Shown here: positions 11,922-24,480 of the stretch, piece by piece
Position numbering within the stretch: the stretch's first letter is position 1
Layout: each line of letters begins with the position of its first letter
DNA from: Ziziphus jujuba
Lineage: Eukaryota > Streptophyta > Magnoliopsida > Rosales > Rhamnaceae
Length of the DNA: 64,000 bases
Assembly: GCF_031755915.1 (NCBI RefSeq)
Contig: NC_083386.1
Coordinates: forward strand, 11,904,001-11,968,000
Direction of reading: 5' to 3'
Notes under the pieces: generated by a model
Seen by the model: the letters and a program-made list of their open reading frames with translations, nothing else
Told to the model about the DNA's origin: nothing
Database searches by the model: none
Program-made: the position numbers and the translations under genes

Positions 11922-11986
<65 letters not shown>
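9293..11986. other. Intergenic: 5' flank of deleted unit and 3' flank of pseudogene unit
   Basis: No gene. 9293-10850 is the second copy of the UGT 5' flank and contains the second SINE-like copy at about 10690-10850. 10855-11520 is UGT 3' flank related to 4840-5340. 11500-11720 carries the block found downstream of all UGT copies. (TA)n runs occur at 10851-10875, 10897-10918 and 11360-11388. Confidence 0.6.
11924..11985. repeat. Compound microsatellite (CA)n(TA)n
   Basis: About 16 CA units (11924-11955) are followed by about 16 TA units up to 11985, immediately before the stop codon of the UGT pseudogene. In copy 1 the same position has only a short TATATATA tract (5829-5840), so the repeat expanded after duplication. 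Confidence 0.9.
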
Positions 11987-11987
<1 letters not shown>

Positions 11988-13332
11988 CAAGTTTGCCTAG
12001 TGAAATGAGCAATGAAAGAATCGTATTCCAAGCGAGAAACTCCTCCATCAGCATTCAGCAGTAGCAGTTAGAACGTTGGCACCCAAATCTTTAGCTCTTT
12101 TCCTAATTTCATCTCCTTTAATTATCCATTAATGTCTTCACAGCATAGCTAATCTCCTCCGCGCTACCGACTTGGTCTCTGCGTGCCCGTTATGAGCAGA
12201 GCATTCATGGGTTGGTCTGAATGCATTGGCCATGTTGCTACAGGAACTCCACAGCTAATGCCTATCCACGCAAGAGTTTCATCCGCTGTGACTCAAAAAC
12301 CCGCATGTTAATTGGTGCCGCAGAATTTCAAGCTGTGAAGCCTAATCTCTATCCACCATTCCCTTTCCTTTCGTTCTCTCCTCGAACCCTTGTAGAAGTT
12401 CATGACCTTTTTTACCTTGATCAACACCTTCCTTTTTATTATCTAGCTTAGTGAATACCCAGATGCTTAGTGAATACACAGATGAGCTTTGCCTCGCTGT
12501 TCCCCAATCCGTCAGCAAGTTTTTCAAGCCGTTGATCATGATTCGTTATTGAAATTGTGGTTCCGAAACAGATGTACAAGACAGAGTTTGGTTCCTGTTT
12601 GTCAAGCCACTCCAAGCATTTATCTCTGCCATTAATGGAATTTCTTCCATTCTTTGGATATGTTAACTCGTTTAAAGGCCCAACCGCCCAAACCCTTCTA
12701 TAATTCTCTTTCTCCGCCGCAAGGTCGAGAAAACCACCATCAATCACTCTGCATGCGCTGTATAAACTCGCCTTGGCGAGTTTTGAAATTTGAAGTCTCC
12801 TAGCTAAAAGCTCCTTCAACAGATGGAATCTTAATTTTGTCTTTAAATTCATTATTCTAATTCACTAGGAACTGGAAGAGTTTTCTCCTTCGAGCACTCA
12901 GCGCATAAAAAGCAAAAACCAGCAAAAGCGGTGGTGGGTTGGCAAACGCAGGTTTCAGCATCGGTTCTAGAAATAGGGTCTTGTACTGCAGAGGAAGTTA
13001 AAGCGTCATGGACAATGTTAATTCTTTTGGCTTTGGAAGCGAGCTCCTTGACAAGCTCACTAACTGGTTGACGAAGGTGCTCAGTGACATGAAACTACGG
13101 AAGAAATTCTGTGCAGTTTGAAGCTGGATCAGGGACGAATGGAGGAATTTGGAAGTCATGGAATTGCATTTTTGAATAGTCTAAAGCATGCGCTCGAGTT
13201 TTTACCTGAGAATTGTGAATGGAAGAACCGGCACAGTGAACTGGTATGTCTTAGGAAGAAATGACGTAGGAGAGTTTCAAGAGCTGGTTCATATAGCTAT
13301 GAGCTGGGAAAGGAACCTTTAACACAATAACA
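11987..13332 (-). pseudogene. UDP-glycosyltransferase pseudogene (UGT93-like)
   Basis: Collinear with UGT copy 1 over most of its length but clearly dead. It has an in-frame TAA at 13251-13253 where copy 1 has Tyr in SSYNIPV, a deletion of about 37 bp near 12189 removing the VKEWARR region, a one-base insertion in the PSPG region near 12259, and a short duplicated segment around 12456-12490. Frame also shifts elsewhere. Homology stops at 13332, within the codons for the VIVLMVPFP strand, so the first 27 or so codons and the promoter are gone. The sequence continues directly with DNA that normally lies about 1.3 kb upstream. The longest surviving frame (12448-12852) still reads a recognisable middle section with VLYICFG. 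Confidence 0.9.
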
Positions 13333-13628
13333 AAGGTGTTTGCAAAAAGCTATAATTTCTCTAGCCAAAATAAAAACTCACAGAGCATTTGCACGAAATA
13401 TATTAAGCAATTTTCAATTGAAATACAAACAGAAGAAGCTGCAAGAAAGCAGCTGGATCAACACAAACAAAAGTTGCCCATGCGCCAACAGATGAATTGG
13501 TAAAGCACTTTGAGACTTTCACACCTAGAAAACAGAGGTTTGAATACTACTCCCTATAAAGATGGACACACACAGATCGTTTGATTGATTACAAGTTTGA
13601 ATATGTTTCACATATATAAATCCATGCT
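13333..13628. other. Truncated UGT 5' flank with SINE-like copy c
   Basis: Matches 10548-10800 and 8605-8850, beginning AAAGGTGTTTGCAAAAAGC. It includes the third SINE-like copy at about 13475-13600 and then runs into the 3' end of the next UGT within 30 bp. Its position shows a deletion joined the body of the pseudogene to this distal flank. Confidence 0.65.
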
Positions 13629-15041
13629 CTATCTAGTAATATGGGCAATGAAAGAATCGCATTCCAATCGAGAAACTCCACCATCATCAGTAGCACTTCG
13701 AACTTTGGCACCCAACTCTTTAGCCCTCTTCCTTATCTCATCTCCTTCTTCCGAACCCATTAATCTCCTCAAAACCTTGCTAATTTCCGACGAGCTCACC
13801 ACTTGGTCTCTGCGTGCCCATTCCTTTACATTCACACCAGTTTTAAGTACCTCTGTTATGAACAGAGCATTCATGGGTTGGTCCGAATGCAATGGCCAAG
13901 CCGCCACAGGAACTCCATAGCTAATGCTCTCCAAGGTCGAGTTCCATCCACAGTGGCTCAAAAACCCACCTGTTGATGGGTGGTTCAGAATTTCAAGCTG
14001 TGGAGCCCAATCTTTCACCACCATTCCCACTCCTTTCACTCTCTCCTCGAAACCCTGTGGTAGTATTTCTTCTTCTTTCTTATTATCTGCATCTGATCTA
14101 AATACCCAAATGAATTTAGTCTCGCTTCGTTCCAACGCAATTGCAAGTTCTTTGAGCTGCCGATCATGATCTGCCATGTAAATCGTGGTTCCGAAAGATA
14201 TGTACAAGACAGAGTCTGGTTCTTGTTTTTCCAGCCACTCCAAGCATTTATCTCTGCCATTAATGGAGTTTCCAATTCCATTCTCTGTTTTTGCATACTG
14301 GTGTAAAGGCCCAATTGACCAAGCCTTTTTAATATTGTTCTGTATATTCTTGACAAAATGGTCAAGGAAAGCACCGTCTATCAATCTGCAACCATTGTAG
14401 AGATCTCCGACTGCATATCTCATAAATTGCTGTTGGTTAGCGATGAAATTTGCAGTTTCGTAACTAAAAGCTCCTTCAGTTGATGGAATCTCAATTGGGT
14501 TGTCACTACTAACAATTTCAGCTTCTTTTGGAATTGGAAGGAACTTACTCCCAAATTCCAAAGAAACAAAGCACAGAATACTAAACGCAGTAGTGGCTTG
14601 GAAAGTATAGGACTCTGCATTTTTAATAGAACTTACATCTTGTACTGCAGAAGAAGATATAGAATCATGTATAACGATGATTCTCTCTGCTTTTGTTGAA
14701 AGATCACGAAGAAGATCACCAACCGGTTCGCGAAGCTGTTCGACGGCATGGAAATATGGCAGAAGGAATTTCTCGGTGGGAATTTTGGTTGGATGGGGGA
14801 CAAAAGGAGGAATTGGGAAGTCATGGAAATGGATTTCTGAGAGATTCAAACCATGAGAAGCTCGAGCTCTGACCTGAGAATTATCGGAAGCAGAGCCAGC
14901 GTAATGAACTGGTACGTTGTAGGAAGAGATGAGAGCGGAGAGTTGCAAGAGCTGGTTCGAATGGCTGTGTACCGGGAATGGTACAATGACCACGATAACA
15001 GAAGTTTTTTCGATGGCATTGTGGTGGTCAGCGGTAGCCAT
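13629..15041 (-). CDS. UDP-glycosyltransferase, UGT93 / zeatin O-glucosyltransferase-like (copy 2)
   Basis: Intronless UGT of 470 residues from MATADHHN. An upstream in-frame ATG at 15077 would give 482. A TTTAAATAA TATA-like element at about 15079-15087 sits just above the outer ATG, so the inner start is preferred. Numbered from the outer ATG: catalytic H39 (VHSHSNQ), partner D138 (IVIHDS), PSPG box W357-Q400 with HCGWNS, and C-terminal SFIAHITR, slightly shorter than the other copies. It carries TLESISYG where the others have CVESISCG or CLESISCG. It is the most divergent intact member and may differ in acceptor, which the sequence cannot tell. It would act as a cytosolic sugar transferase using UDP-glucose or a related donor. 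Confidence 0.9.
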   Translation of the reverse strand: MATADHHNAIEKTSVIVVIVPFPVHSHSNQLLQLSALISSYNVPVHYAGSASDNSQVRARASHGLNLSEIHFHDFPIPPFVPHPTKIPTEKFLLPYFHAVEQLREPVGDLLRDLSTKAERIIVIHDSISSSAVQDVSSIKNAESYTFQATTAFSILCFVSLEFGSKFLPIPKEAEIVSSDNPIEIPSTEGAFSYETANFIANQQQFMRYAVGDLYNGCRLIDGAFLDHFVKNIQNNIKKAWSIGPLHQYAKTENGIGNSINGRDKCLEWLEKQEPDSVLYISFGTTIYMADHDRQLKELAIALERSETKFIWVFRSDADNKKEEEILPQGFEERVKGVGMVVKDWAPQLEILNHPSTGGFLSHCGWNSTLESISYGVPVAAWPLHSDQPMNALFITEVLKTGVNVKEWARRDQVVSSSEISKVLRRLMGSEEGDEIRKRAKELGAKVRSATDDGGVSRLECDSFIAHITR

Positions 15042-17813
15042 TGATAGTCTTGTAAAGGTTTTACTTCTTTTGCACATTATTTAAACAGTGGGTGGACTTG
15101 GATGGTAGTGCGTTATTGCTTATGTAAGCATGAAAAAGGAGTTAATTTGTATTCATTTTATTATAATTTTCAATTAATGTTGTAGATGACGATTTTGAAT
15201 AATGGTGGGTGGACCTGGATGATTGTTGTTTTGTTTTTATCTTTTTTACTTGACTCTGTTCGAGGAAAGGTCATGACGTGTGATATTAATTTATAATTTT
15301 TTAATTTATTTAGCTTTTTAAAATTTTATTATTTATAGGTTATATATATATATATATGATGCGTGCATTATGAGATCAATACATGCTGCATAAATTTCTA
15401 TAGAGATACCTCATAAGAAAAGTGATCTCTGTTATCCTTTTGTTCTTGTTTTTTGTTTGCTATCCGGTTATTCTTTTGTTCATCTCAAAAGTTTAAATAG
15501 ATAGAAAATAAATTTTTATTTTATTTATATTTTTTTAACATTTTTGATAGAAAATAAATTTTTATTTTATTTATATTTTTTTAACATTTAACTTACATAT
15601 AAGTTTGTTTTTTTTGACATTCTTTTTAGATTTTTATATGTATTTTTAATTTTTTAAATTGAATATTGAGTTTTGAACTCAGTATATTTTGATTTCTGAT
15701 TCTAATACCATATTAAAATACTTCTGATAATAAAAATTTAAACCGATAAAAAATAAACTTTTATTTTATTTATATTTCTCTCAAACATTGTTTATAGTAA
15801 AAACATTATTTAACTTTCAAAAACTGACTAAAATATTATTTTTCTCATGTAAACGCATCTAAAAGGCATGAAAAGTAGGAAAACTTTTCTGCTGAAAATG
15901 GTCATTAAATGAGAAAAAAAATATTTTAATCATTGTGGAAAAAACCACTTGTATATCTTACCAGTGAAAAATGATGTTTGACTAATAAAAGGTATATATA
16001 TTTATGTTTGGTATCTATAATTAAGGATAAAATTTATCTATTCATTTATTCTATATAATAAGCGGCAAAATTTATTGGTCACCTCTACCCAAAAAATATT
16101 AAATTTATTGAGATAATTATAAATAGAAATTAAAAAATAGTAGATTTTTATAGAAATATTGAAGAAATATTGTATTATTCATTAGTTTTCGGCATATATA
16201 TCGTTGATGCCAATATACACAATTCAATTATCAATTATTAATAGTTTTTTTTACCACTTTTAACAAAAATACAAATTAAGCACCATAATTATGAACCTAT
16301 GTATTTAGATAATATTTATTATATTTCATAAATTTCAATATCACATATGCACTAACAAGCACTATATTTACTTATAGAATTTTTTTAATATCATAATATT
16401 TTTTTGAATTTCCATCGATATTAGCATATCCATCAATATTTTTGTAAAATTGTAATTTTGATATATTTTCATTGATATCAATATTTTAATCATTGGTTGT
16501 ATGTAAATATTTTGGCTGAGGGAGGTTGTATGTAAATGTTCGGCAAAAAAGATTATTTCAACTCTCTTTGTTTGGTTTTGCTATGAACTTATTTGGTTAT
16601 CACTGGTACTTAATCTTACTGTTTTTGGTGGTTTATAAATAGTAGTTAAATTTCTCATCTAGTTATAAGCTTAAAGAAAAAGAAAATAGAAACATTAAAT
16701 ATTTCTTTTTACTATTTTAAATAACTATTATTGAAATCATTTATTATTCATGTATATTTAAATTCTTAAAAAAAAAAAAAATAAAGAAAAGCAGAAAACC
16801 AAAAGCATAATCATTAACAAACGAGCCCTAAACCATTATAAGTACTTTAAAAATATAATTAATTATTTAATAATTCTGTTGCCATTATTTAATATAATTA
16901 ATCATTAATGCTATAGCGATTAAAAACTTCATCAAATTCTAAACCCAAGATGTAGATGTAAATTAATAGTGCCTTATATTTATAAGATGTAAATTAATAG
17001 TGCCTTATATTTATAAGAGGTAAAAGCTAAAGAAACAATGTCAACTCATCGATGATTAAAATTTTAGTCAACAAATTTGATAAGTATAAAATTATCCTAT
17101 TATTATATAACAATAGTTCTACAAGCACAAAACAATTTACCAAATAGTTTACAAATAATGTGCCAAAGATAATATGTTATTTTTTTATTAGTTAACAAAT
17201 ATATATAATCCAAGTATAAATGAGTAAACACTTTTAATGAATAAGTGAAATAAAAAATCCAAACTAATGAAATAATATCACTTCATTTTACGACGTCATT
17301 TGGTAAATTATTTGCCCAAATTTATGGTGCTTCTAGCATTATTGTTAATATAATTCTATTTGCTACAAACATGTCCGTCTCAATACAAGGGCAATTTGGA
17401 TTATATACACATACATATTTATATATATATATATATATATATTTTGGTACTAAATTTTGATTTTATATATATAGTCCGTTTCCGTATAAAAGTTTGCATT
17501 TTATCTTTAGTAACATACATATTAAAATTATCACTTTACTAAACAATTTAATTCTCCACTAACTTTTTATTTCTAGTTACATCCATATTAAAATTATCAC
17601 TTTACTAAACAATTTAATTCTCCACTAACTTTACTAACGCTAAAAAGATTTTTGTTTTTTGCTTATCCTCCACCGGGAGATTTGATTTTATTTATTTCCA
17701 TCTTTTTGACGTGCTTAATAATATTTGCATTTGAATTGTTTTAATGTGCTTTCAATAATGTTCTTGACTTCTGCCAAAAAAAGAAGAAGAAAAAAGTAAA
17801 ATAATGTTTGTTA

Positions 17814-17903
<90 letters not shown>

Positions 17904-20543
17904 GTTTATATATATATATATATATAATGTCATTTGCTACCATTATTGACTATGCTATTAACATTCATATCCTATTTGACAATTTAAATAATTGTTCAAA
18001 ATTATTTAATTTTCCAAATTAAAGTTTAATATTAATAAATAATTAAATAATACCAAATAAAAATTATAAAATATAATATTTATATGGATTTTTTCCCATC
18101 ATGTTATTAATTAATATTAATCTTTCCACTCATTTTCATCTTTTTGACATAGTAATATTTGCATTTGAATCGTTTAACGTGCTTAAAAAATATATTCATT
18201 CTTGACTGTCTGTTAATAATGTTCATAGGGATTTCCCCACCATAATTATTTATTTAACATTAATTTTTCCGTGGCTTACTGGCTTGTTGTTCAGTGCACT
18301 TTTTCTTCATCTTTTTATTATTGAAAAACATCAAAATGAATTTACATGCATATGCTGCATGTGGCACTCTAACAAGGCAGTGCTACATATACCAACTTTT
18401 TTTTTATATCAAATAATTTGGTATTGATAATTTATTAATAGTTGATAAATTTATAATGCTTTAAAATTATGAAAGGTAAATTTAATGAAATAATGACAAC
18501 ATATTAGATACTAAAAATTTATTTAATAAATTTGTTAAGCTCTGACTTACTCATGTAAGAAAAATATCATATGTATCTCAACAGATCAAAGGGTTCTCCA
18601 TATACTTTCTTTTTCTTTTTCTTTAATTGAATATTGAGAGAAAATAAGAAACCAAACCATTAAACCAATTTCTTGAATTTAATTTTTGATCCCTATTTTT
18701 TTTTTTTATCCATGTAATATAATGTTACATTATTTAAAAAAAATAATAGAAAAGAAACAAAAAAAAATTAAATATAAAATAATAATAATAATAACTATGC
18801 AAATAAGGTGGCATGATATCAACAAATGGAACAGGACATTATAATCTCATTTTCTTAATTTCTAACTATTTTTATAAAGATTTTTCTAAAAACTTTTGCT
18901 ATTTGTTACCATTAAAGCCAGCGATTGTAATAAATTTTAATTAAGATATTTAATTTTATTATTTTTATAATTAAATTTTAAAAATAAATAATTTAATAAT
19001 AAACATTTAAATTATCATATGATAAATTATAATATAATAGTAATTATTCATTAATAGTGACATGATAGATAACCATTTTTTTTTTCTTCATATATAGTTA
19101 TTTATTCAATATCTATATTGTCATTATTTGATTTTATTCATAAAATTATTTTGATGCAACAAAAATAACCATCGGATTCCCGTTTAAAAGGGGTGCCACG
19201 AGATATGGGAGAAAAAAATAAAAAAGAAAAAAGAAAAAAACTTGTTCGAGGACGGGAACTTTTTAATAAATTATATTCTATAAACAATGTATTTATATAA
19301 TATATTGATATAAACATGTGTATTTATATTAAAATAAAAATTAATATAATATATATGTATATATATTTAAATATATTTTTAGATGGGGAAACGGGAATCT
19401 CGGCTCCACCTTGCTTTAAAGGAATTGGGGAAATGAAGTCATGACAGAGCATATTTATATATATTCTATAAATAATGTATTTATATAATAAACTGATTGT
19501 ATATTAAAATAAAAATAAAAATAAATATATATGTTCCATCATCATAATGCGGATGTTTACATTATAAATTTCAATATTGACCATAATTTTTATCATATAA
19601 AAAAAAATATTGACAATGATTTTAAAAATCATTTTTAATATTTAAGTTCACACTACGATATCGACGGTCCATGCAATAAAATTTATATATATATATATAT
19701 ATATGCACATCGTTTTAGATGGAAAAATGGAGAATCTTCGCTCCGCCTTGCTTTAGAGGAATTGGAGAAATGAAGAGGTAATGGAGCATATTCTAGCCTT
19801 CCCGTGTCCTGCTCATTGTGATTCCTAGGTGGATCCTACTATATATCCAAAAATGTACATTTATCATTCTCCTTCACTCAAAAAAAATGCTCATGCATCG
19901 CATAACTAGCAGACAAGCGTCCAGTTACAAAAAAAAAAAATTTAGAGTGACCGTCATGAACTCTATATTTGTACAAATAACAGCAGAAATTTTATGCCTT
20001 ATTTTTCAAACAAATAAGTTCTACAAATAGGGAAATAGCTTTCTGTGTCTCTCATTATTTTTTTTTTTTTTTTTTTTTTTTGGGTTTTCGCAATATGGGT
20101 TTTAGAAGTGTATCTGATTTTTATTATCCATCATATGAAAAGAAGCTGCAGAAGCAGCGCCATACAAGAACAGAAACAAAGCCATACCTGTTAGAATTTA
20201 AATTATTAAATTTATAATTTTGATATAATAAGGATGCGATAAGAATCTTATAGTAAAGATATCTTAAATGATATGTCATATCATCTATCTTCATTGTCAT
20301 ATGGGAAAAAAATAAATTATCAATTAATTTTTTAAAAAGAAAATCCAATTAACCTTTACAACAACTTTTAAGAGGTGCATGCAAATCTAACATGTTATTG
20401 TTTCACCATTTAGGTGTTATTAAAAAAATAAATACCCAATACATTACATATATTTGGGTGTATCCTATATAATACAAAAAAATACCACATTATCCTTTTA
20501 TAGAAATATATTTCGCATATCCGCATCATAAAAAATAGTCTTT
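15042..20543. other. Intergenic between UGT copies 2 and 3
   Basis: No gene. 15499-15590 is a 47-bp direct duplication (GATAGAAAATAAATTTTTAT). 15860-17400 is related to the 3' flank of copy 1 (4340-5240), with an AT-rich insertion at about 16000-16490. 16955-17020 and 17516-17630 contain short tandem duplications of about 32 and 66 bp. From about 17500 on the segment is the left half of a segmental duplication whose partner starts near 30600. 19260-19450 and 19456-19790 are two copies of one block (AGATGGGGAAACGGGAATCT versus AGATGGAAAAATGGAGAATC), single in the partner at 34770-34830. 20000-20180 is the common UGT 3' block. Confidence 0.55.
17816..17927. repeat. (TC)n microsatellite followed by (TA)n
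   Basis: About 39 TC units from 17816 to 17893, a short interruption TTTCTCTCTCTG, then about ten TA units to 17927. The partner duplicate at about 30850-30865 has only a short CT tract, so this repeat expanded in one copy. Open frames across it on both strands are simple-repeat by-products. Confidence 0.95.
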
Positions 20544-21959
20544 TCAAATCTGCCTGGTGATATGAGCAATGAAAGAATCGCATTCCAAGCAAGAAACTCC
20601 TCCATCAGCAGTAGCATTTCGAACTTTGGCACCCAAGTCTTGGGCCCTTTTCCTCATCTCAGCACCTTCATCTGGACCCATTAACCTTCTCAAAGCTTTA
20701 TTGATCGTTGACGAGCTCACAGGCTCATGTCTTCGTTCCCATTCCTTGACATTCAGTCCAACTTTCAGTACCTTAGTTATGAGCAGAGCATTGGCGGGTT
20801 GGTCTGTGTGCATTGGCCATGCTGCAATAGGAACTCCACAGCTAATGCTCTCCAAGCAAGAGTTCCAACCGCAGTGACTCAAAAACCCACCTGTTGATTT
20901 GTGCTCCAGGATCTCAAGCTGTGGAGCCCAATCTCTCACCACCATTCCAATTCCTTTCGCTCTCATTCTCTCCTCGAACCCTTTTGGAAGTTCACCTTTT
21001 TCACCATTGAAGTCGGGATCTTCGATGTCTGCATCCCTAAATACCCAAATGAACTTTGTCTCACTTAGCTCCAACCCGGTAGCAAGTTCTTGAAGCTGTT
21101 CATCATGGTGCGCCATGGAGATTGTTGTTCCGAAAGAGATGTACAAAACAGAGTTGGGTTCTTGTTTGTCCAGCCAATCCAATAACCATCTGTCTTTGCC
21201 ACTGATGGAATTATAGCACTTTCTGTTTCTGGATGTTATTTGGTGTAAAGGCCCAACTGGCCAAATCGTTTTGTTCAGTTTTTTAACCAGCATATCAACG
21301 AAAATACCATCTACAAATCTACACGCGTTGTTCAGAATACCTACTGAATTTTGAGCAAATTGCTCTTGGTAATCCATGAAATCTGAAATTTCTTTACAAA
21401 CAGTTCCTTCAACATATGGGACTTCAATTGGGTCGTAGTTAAAATTGTCATCATGCGCTAATTCGTTTGGAATCGTGAGATATTTTCCCGATTCCTGGGA
21501 AATGATTTGGGATAGAACGCAGAAAGTAGTGGTGGGTAGGAACATATAGGGTTCAGCATTTGGTATACAAGTCCAATCCTGAACCACAGAGGAGGCTAAA
21601 CTATCATGGATGACGATAATTCTTTTGGCTTTTTTTGAGAGCTCATGGAGAAGGAGTGCTACTGGTTTACGAAGGTGCTCCATGGCATGGATAAACATAA
21701 ATCTAGAGGAATCGGGAGACAAAGGAGGAATTTGGAAATCATGGAATTGAATTCTTGAAAGTTGCTCGTGGAGATGATGAGCTCGGGTTCTTATTTGGGA
21801 ATTGTGAATGGAAGAACCAGCATAGTGAACTGGTATATTGTAGGATGATATGAGGACAGAGAGTTGCAAGACCTGGTTCATATGGCTATGAATCGGAAAG
21901 GGAATTATTACCACGATGACCGGATTAGTTTCTTCAAGGCAATGATTATTGGTAGCCAT
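20544..21959 (-). CDS. UDP-glycosyltransferase, UGT93 / zeatin O-glucosyltransferase-like (copy 3)
   Basis: Complete intronless UGT of 471 residues starting MATNNHCLEETN. A TTTAAATAG TATA-like element lies at about 22049-22057, some 95 bp upstream. Catalytic H26 (HSHMNQ), partner D119 (IVIHDS), sugar-donor PSPG box W344-Q387 with HCGWNSCLES, C-terminus FIAHITRQI. It is closest to copy 5: same length without gaps and the same N-terminal sequence. It differs in several acceptor-side positions (for example SQESGKYLTIPNE versus SLESGIFLTIPKE). It probably O-glycosylates a small hydroxylated compound; cytokinin is the family precedent only. The two genes lie in matching halves of a segmental duplication. 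Confidence 0.92.
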   Translation of the reverse strand: MATNNHCLEETNPVIVVIIPFPIHSHMNQVLQLSVLISSYNIPVHYAGSSIHNSQIRTRAHHLHEQLSRIQFHDFQIPPLSPDSSRFMFIHAMEHLRKPVALLLHELSKKAKRIIVIHDSLASSVVQDWTCIPNAEPYMFLPTTTFCVLSQIISQESGKYLTIPNELAHDDNFNYDPIEVPYVEGTVCKEISDFMDYQEQFAQNSVGILNNACRFVDGIFVDMLVKKLNKTIWPVGPLHQITSRNRKCYNSISGKDRWLLDWLDKQEPNSVLYISFGTTISMAHHDEQLQELATGLELSETKFIWVFRDADIEDPDFNGEKGELPKGFEERMRAKGIGMVVRDWAPQLEILEHKSTGGFLSHCGWNSCLESISCGVPIAAWPMHTDQPANALLITKVLKVGLNVKEWERRHEPVSSSTINKALRRLMGPDEGAEMRKRAQDLGAKVRNATADGGVSCLECDSFIAHITRQI

Positions 21960-23804
21960 TGATGAAAAAATTTGGTATATGGGGATTTGAATTTTTTTTT
22001 TGGTTCTGAAAAGTTTGTTAAGTTTTAGAGTTTTTCACTTCTTTTCTGCTATTTAAAGTATGAATTGTGGCTTTGGAGATAGAATTTTCCATTTCCAAAA
22101 AATAAATAATAAAAAATAAACGAAAGGAAAGTACAGCGGTTTGAATATTGCTTGAGAGCATAATATCTAAGCAAAGAAACAAAAAAAAAAAAATGGTTAC
22201 TTTTCGTTATTAGAGCGTTCAATGTTGACTTTGAATGGAATTTTCCATTTTTCTAGATGTTATTCCATTTCCATTGGAAGTACTAGCTAGTGTTTGTATA
22301 CATTCCGCGACTGGGACATTGTTTGGGTCCCTAGAATGATGTATGTAGGCTTTGTGATCCAATTGCACGTAGGGTCCCTGTTTTCTTACCACTCAATCAC
22401 CCATTGTTCTTTTGGATTGCGCTCATGGTCATGGGTTGGCCTAAATATATACATAGAAAATACCACTTTCAAAATATGTTATTTGGCCCTCTGCCCTTAA
22501 TAGTTATCTGTCAGATTAAAGGGTCGAAATGGTATAAACGATTTTGTGTATAATTTTTATTACACTTTTTAAAAGAACCGACTGTAATTGTATTGAACAA
22601 AGAATTAGCTATTGCTGTATTGAAGAAATAATCAATTAAATGTTTTGTAACTCGTACTAAATAATAAGGTAATAAAATTTATATAACTTATTAAATTAAA
22701 ATATGTAAATTTTGTAATTACTAAAATGGATATAATATAAAAAATAATTAATTAATATGTAGTTTTTTTTTTAAATTCAAATAATTTATATGTAGTTTTG
22801 TTATGATATTTTTATACTAAAATTAAATTAAAAAATAATGTTAAGAATATATAATAAGGTATCAATAATTATATTAAAGTTTTGATTTTAATTTATATAT
22901 ATATATATATGAGTTTTAATTTAAGTATAATTGTTTGATAAAATAGAAATAAATATAATTTTGTATTATATTGATTAATTAAGGATATTTTAGGAATTCA
23001 AGTTTATTTGTCATCATTAAAAAAGAATTAAGTTTTTAAATCATCATTGCATTGATTCTAAAAGAAGCTGTGGAATTGTTCAAAATTATAAAACAATTAA
23101 AAAAATATTATTTTACTAAACATATTCATGCTCTTTAACTTTAGGAAAAATTGATTTTGACCCTTCCAAAACCAATCCTAAACTAGTCCTATATTACTTG
23201 GTAGAAAAGTCTCAGATGGACGAGAGACCTAAAATTACTTGGTAGAAAAGTCTTAGATGGACGAGAGACGTGGAAGGCTTTCTCATACCCTTCAGATGAA
23301 TTTTCAAACTAAAGGTGGTGAAATGCATTTGGCCATATGTTGGGGAGTTATATGCATTTTTCCCCTGTATTTTTGAAATCTTTTTTTCTTAAGGAAAAAT
23401 AAAAATAAAAATTGTCTTTTAATATACTTCTAAACCAAATATTAAGCTTCAAAACTTTAAATTGGATTTGCAAATATAAAATTATGAAGAAAAATAATAA
23501 TATAGATAAGAAGAAAACGAATGTGTTCTGAAGGTTTTACATCTTTATGAAATCAATTAGAACGTTGATATTTTTTAAGTAAAATTTTATTACATTTAGT
23601 AAATTTTATATATCATCTTGTTATTGCGAAAGGTCTTCTCTTAATTGGGCCTGATCAGTATTATTGAGGGTTGTGTTGTGTCCGATCTCGTTATTGAGCT
23701 TTGCTGCTCTTCTATATTGCAATGAAAAATTCATTTGATTAGCAAACAGAGGAAAGATCTCTCTCTCGATTCATCATAAATTGGATCATTGGAGTCGGTT
23801 AAAA

Positions 23805-23835
<31 letters not shown>

Positions 23836-24175
23836 TGTAATAGAAAGGTTAATTGTCAACATATATTTAATCCTTCATAAAACCCAAAAGTTTTATACAT
23901 AGACAATGTGCTATAATAATTCACTTATAATCTAATACCTAACAAATATTTATTAGATTTAAAAAAAAAAAAAGTATTTTGTGAAGTTGTATTTTTTATT
24001 TTGAAACTGTACAAAATTATACAGTATTCAATTTACATGGCAGATCATTATTGACAATTACAAAAATGGTGTTGACATAACTGTTATTACATGAAAAAGA
24101 TTGAAATAGTGCACAACTTGTACTCAGGAGCTCAGTGAGCCGTGGCCCTCCATTGGGCTTCTTTTTTTTATTTGT

Positions 24176-24180
<5 letters not shown>

Positions 24181-24222
<42 letters not shown>
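24181..24222. repeat. (GT)21 microsatellite
   Basis: Uninterrupted 42-bp GT tract after a T-rich run. The duplicate segment near 39090-39115 has a long T tract and GGGGG here instead, so this repeat is specific to one copy. Confidence 0.95.
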
Positions 24223-24226
<4 letters not shown>

Positions 24227-24311
24227 AGGCCCCTATTAGATTTGTATACCCTTTGAAGATTCAAAAAGATAATGGAGATATGAAATCTATGGTGAAGTAA
24301 AGCTTATTCTT

Positions 24312-24480
24312 TCGACTTGACTATTCCTAAATTCTTTACCAAAAAAAGACAAAAAGATTCCTCGGACTTGACTATTCCTAAATTCTTTACCCAAAACAAA
24401 ACGAAAAAAAAAAATCCTTGGACTTGACTATTCGTAAATTCTTTACCCAAAAAAAAAAAAAAAGACTATTCCTAAATTTG
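24312..24480. repeat. Threefold tandem repeat of about 58 bp
   Basis: The unit GACTTGACTATTCCTAAATT plus CTTTACC and an A-rich spacer occurs at 24314, 24364 and 24421, with a partial fourth start at 24464. The partner region has single versions near 39217 and 39858. A-rich spacers probably drove slippage. Confidence 0.8.

Noticed and set aside
17752..18022. Long Arg/Glu and Ser/Leu dipeptide frames
   Set aside because: Translation of a (TC)n microsatellite on both strands.
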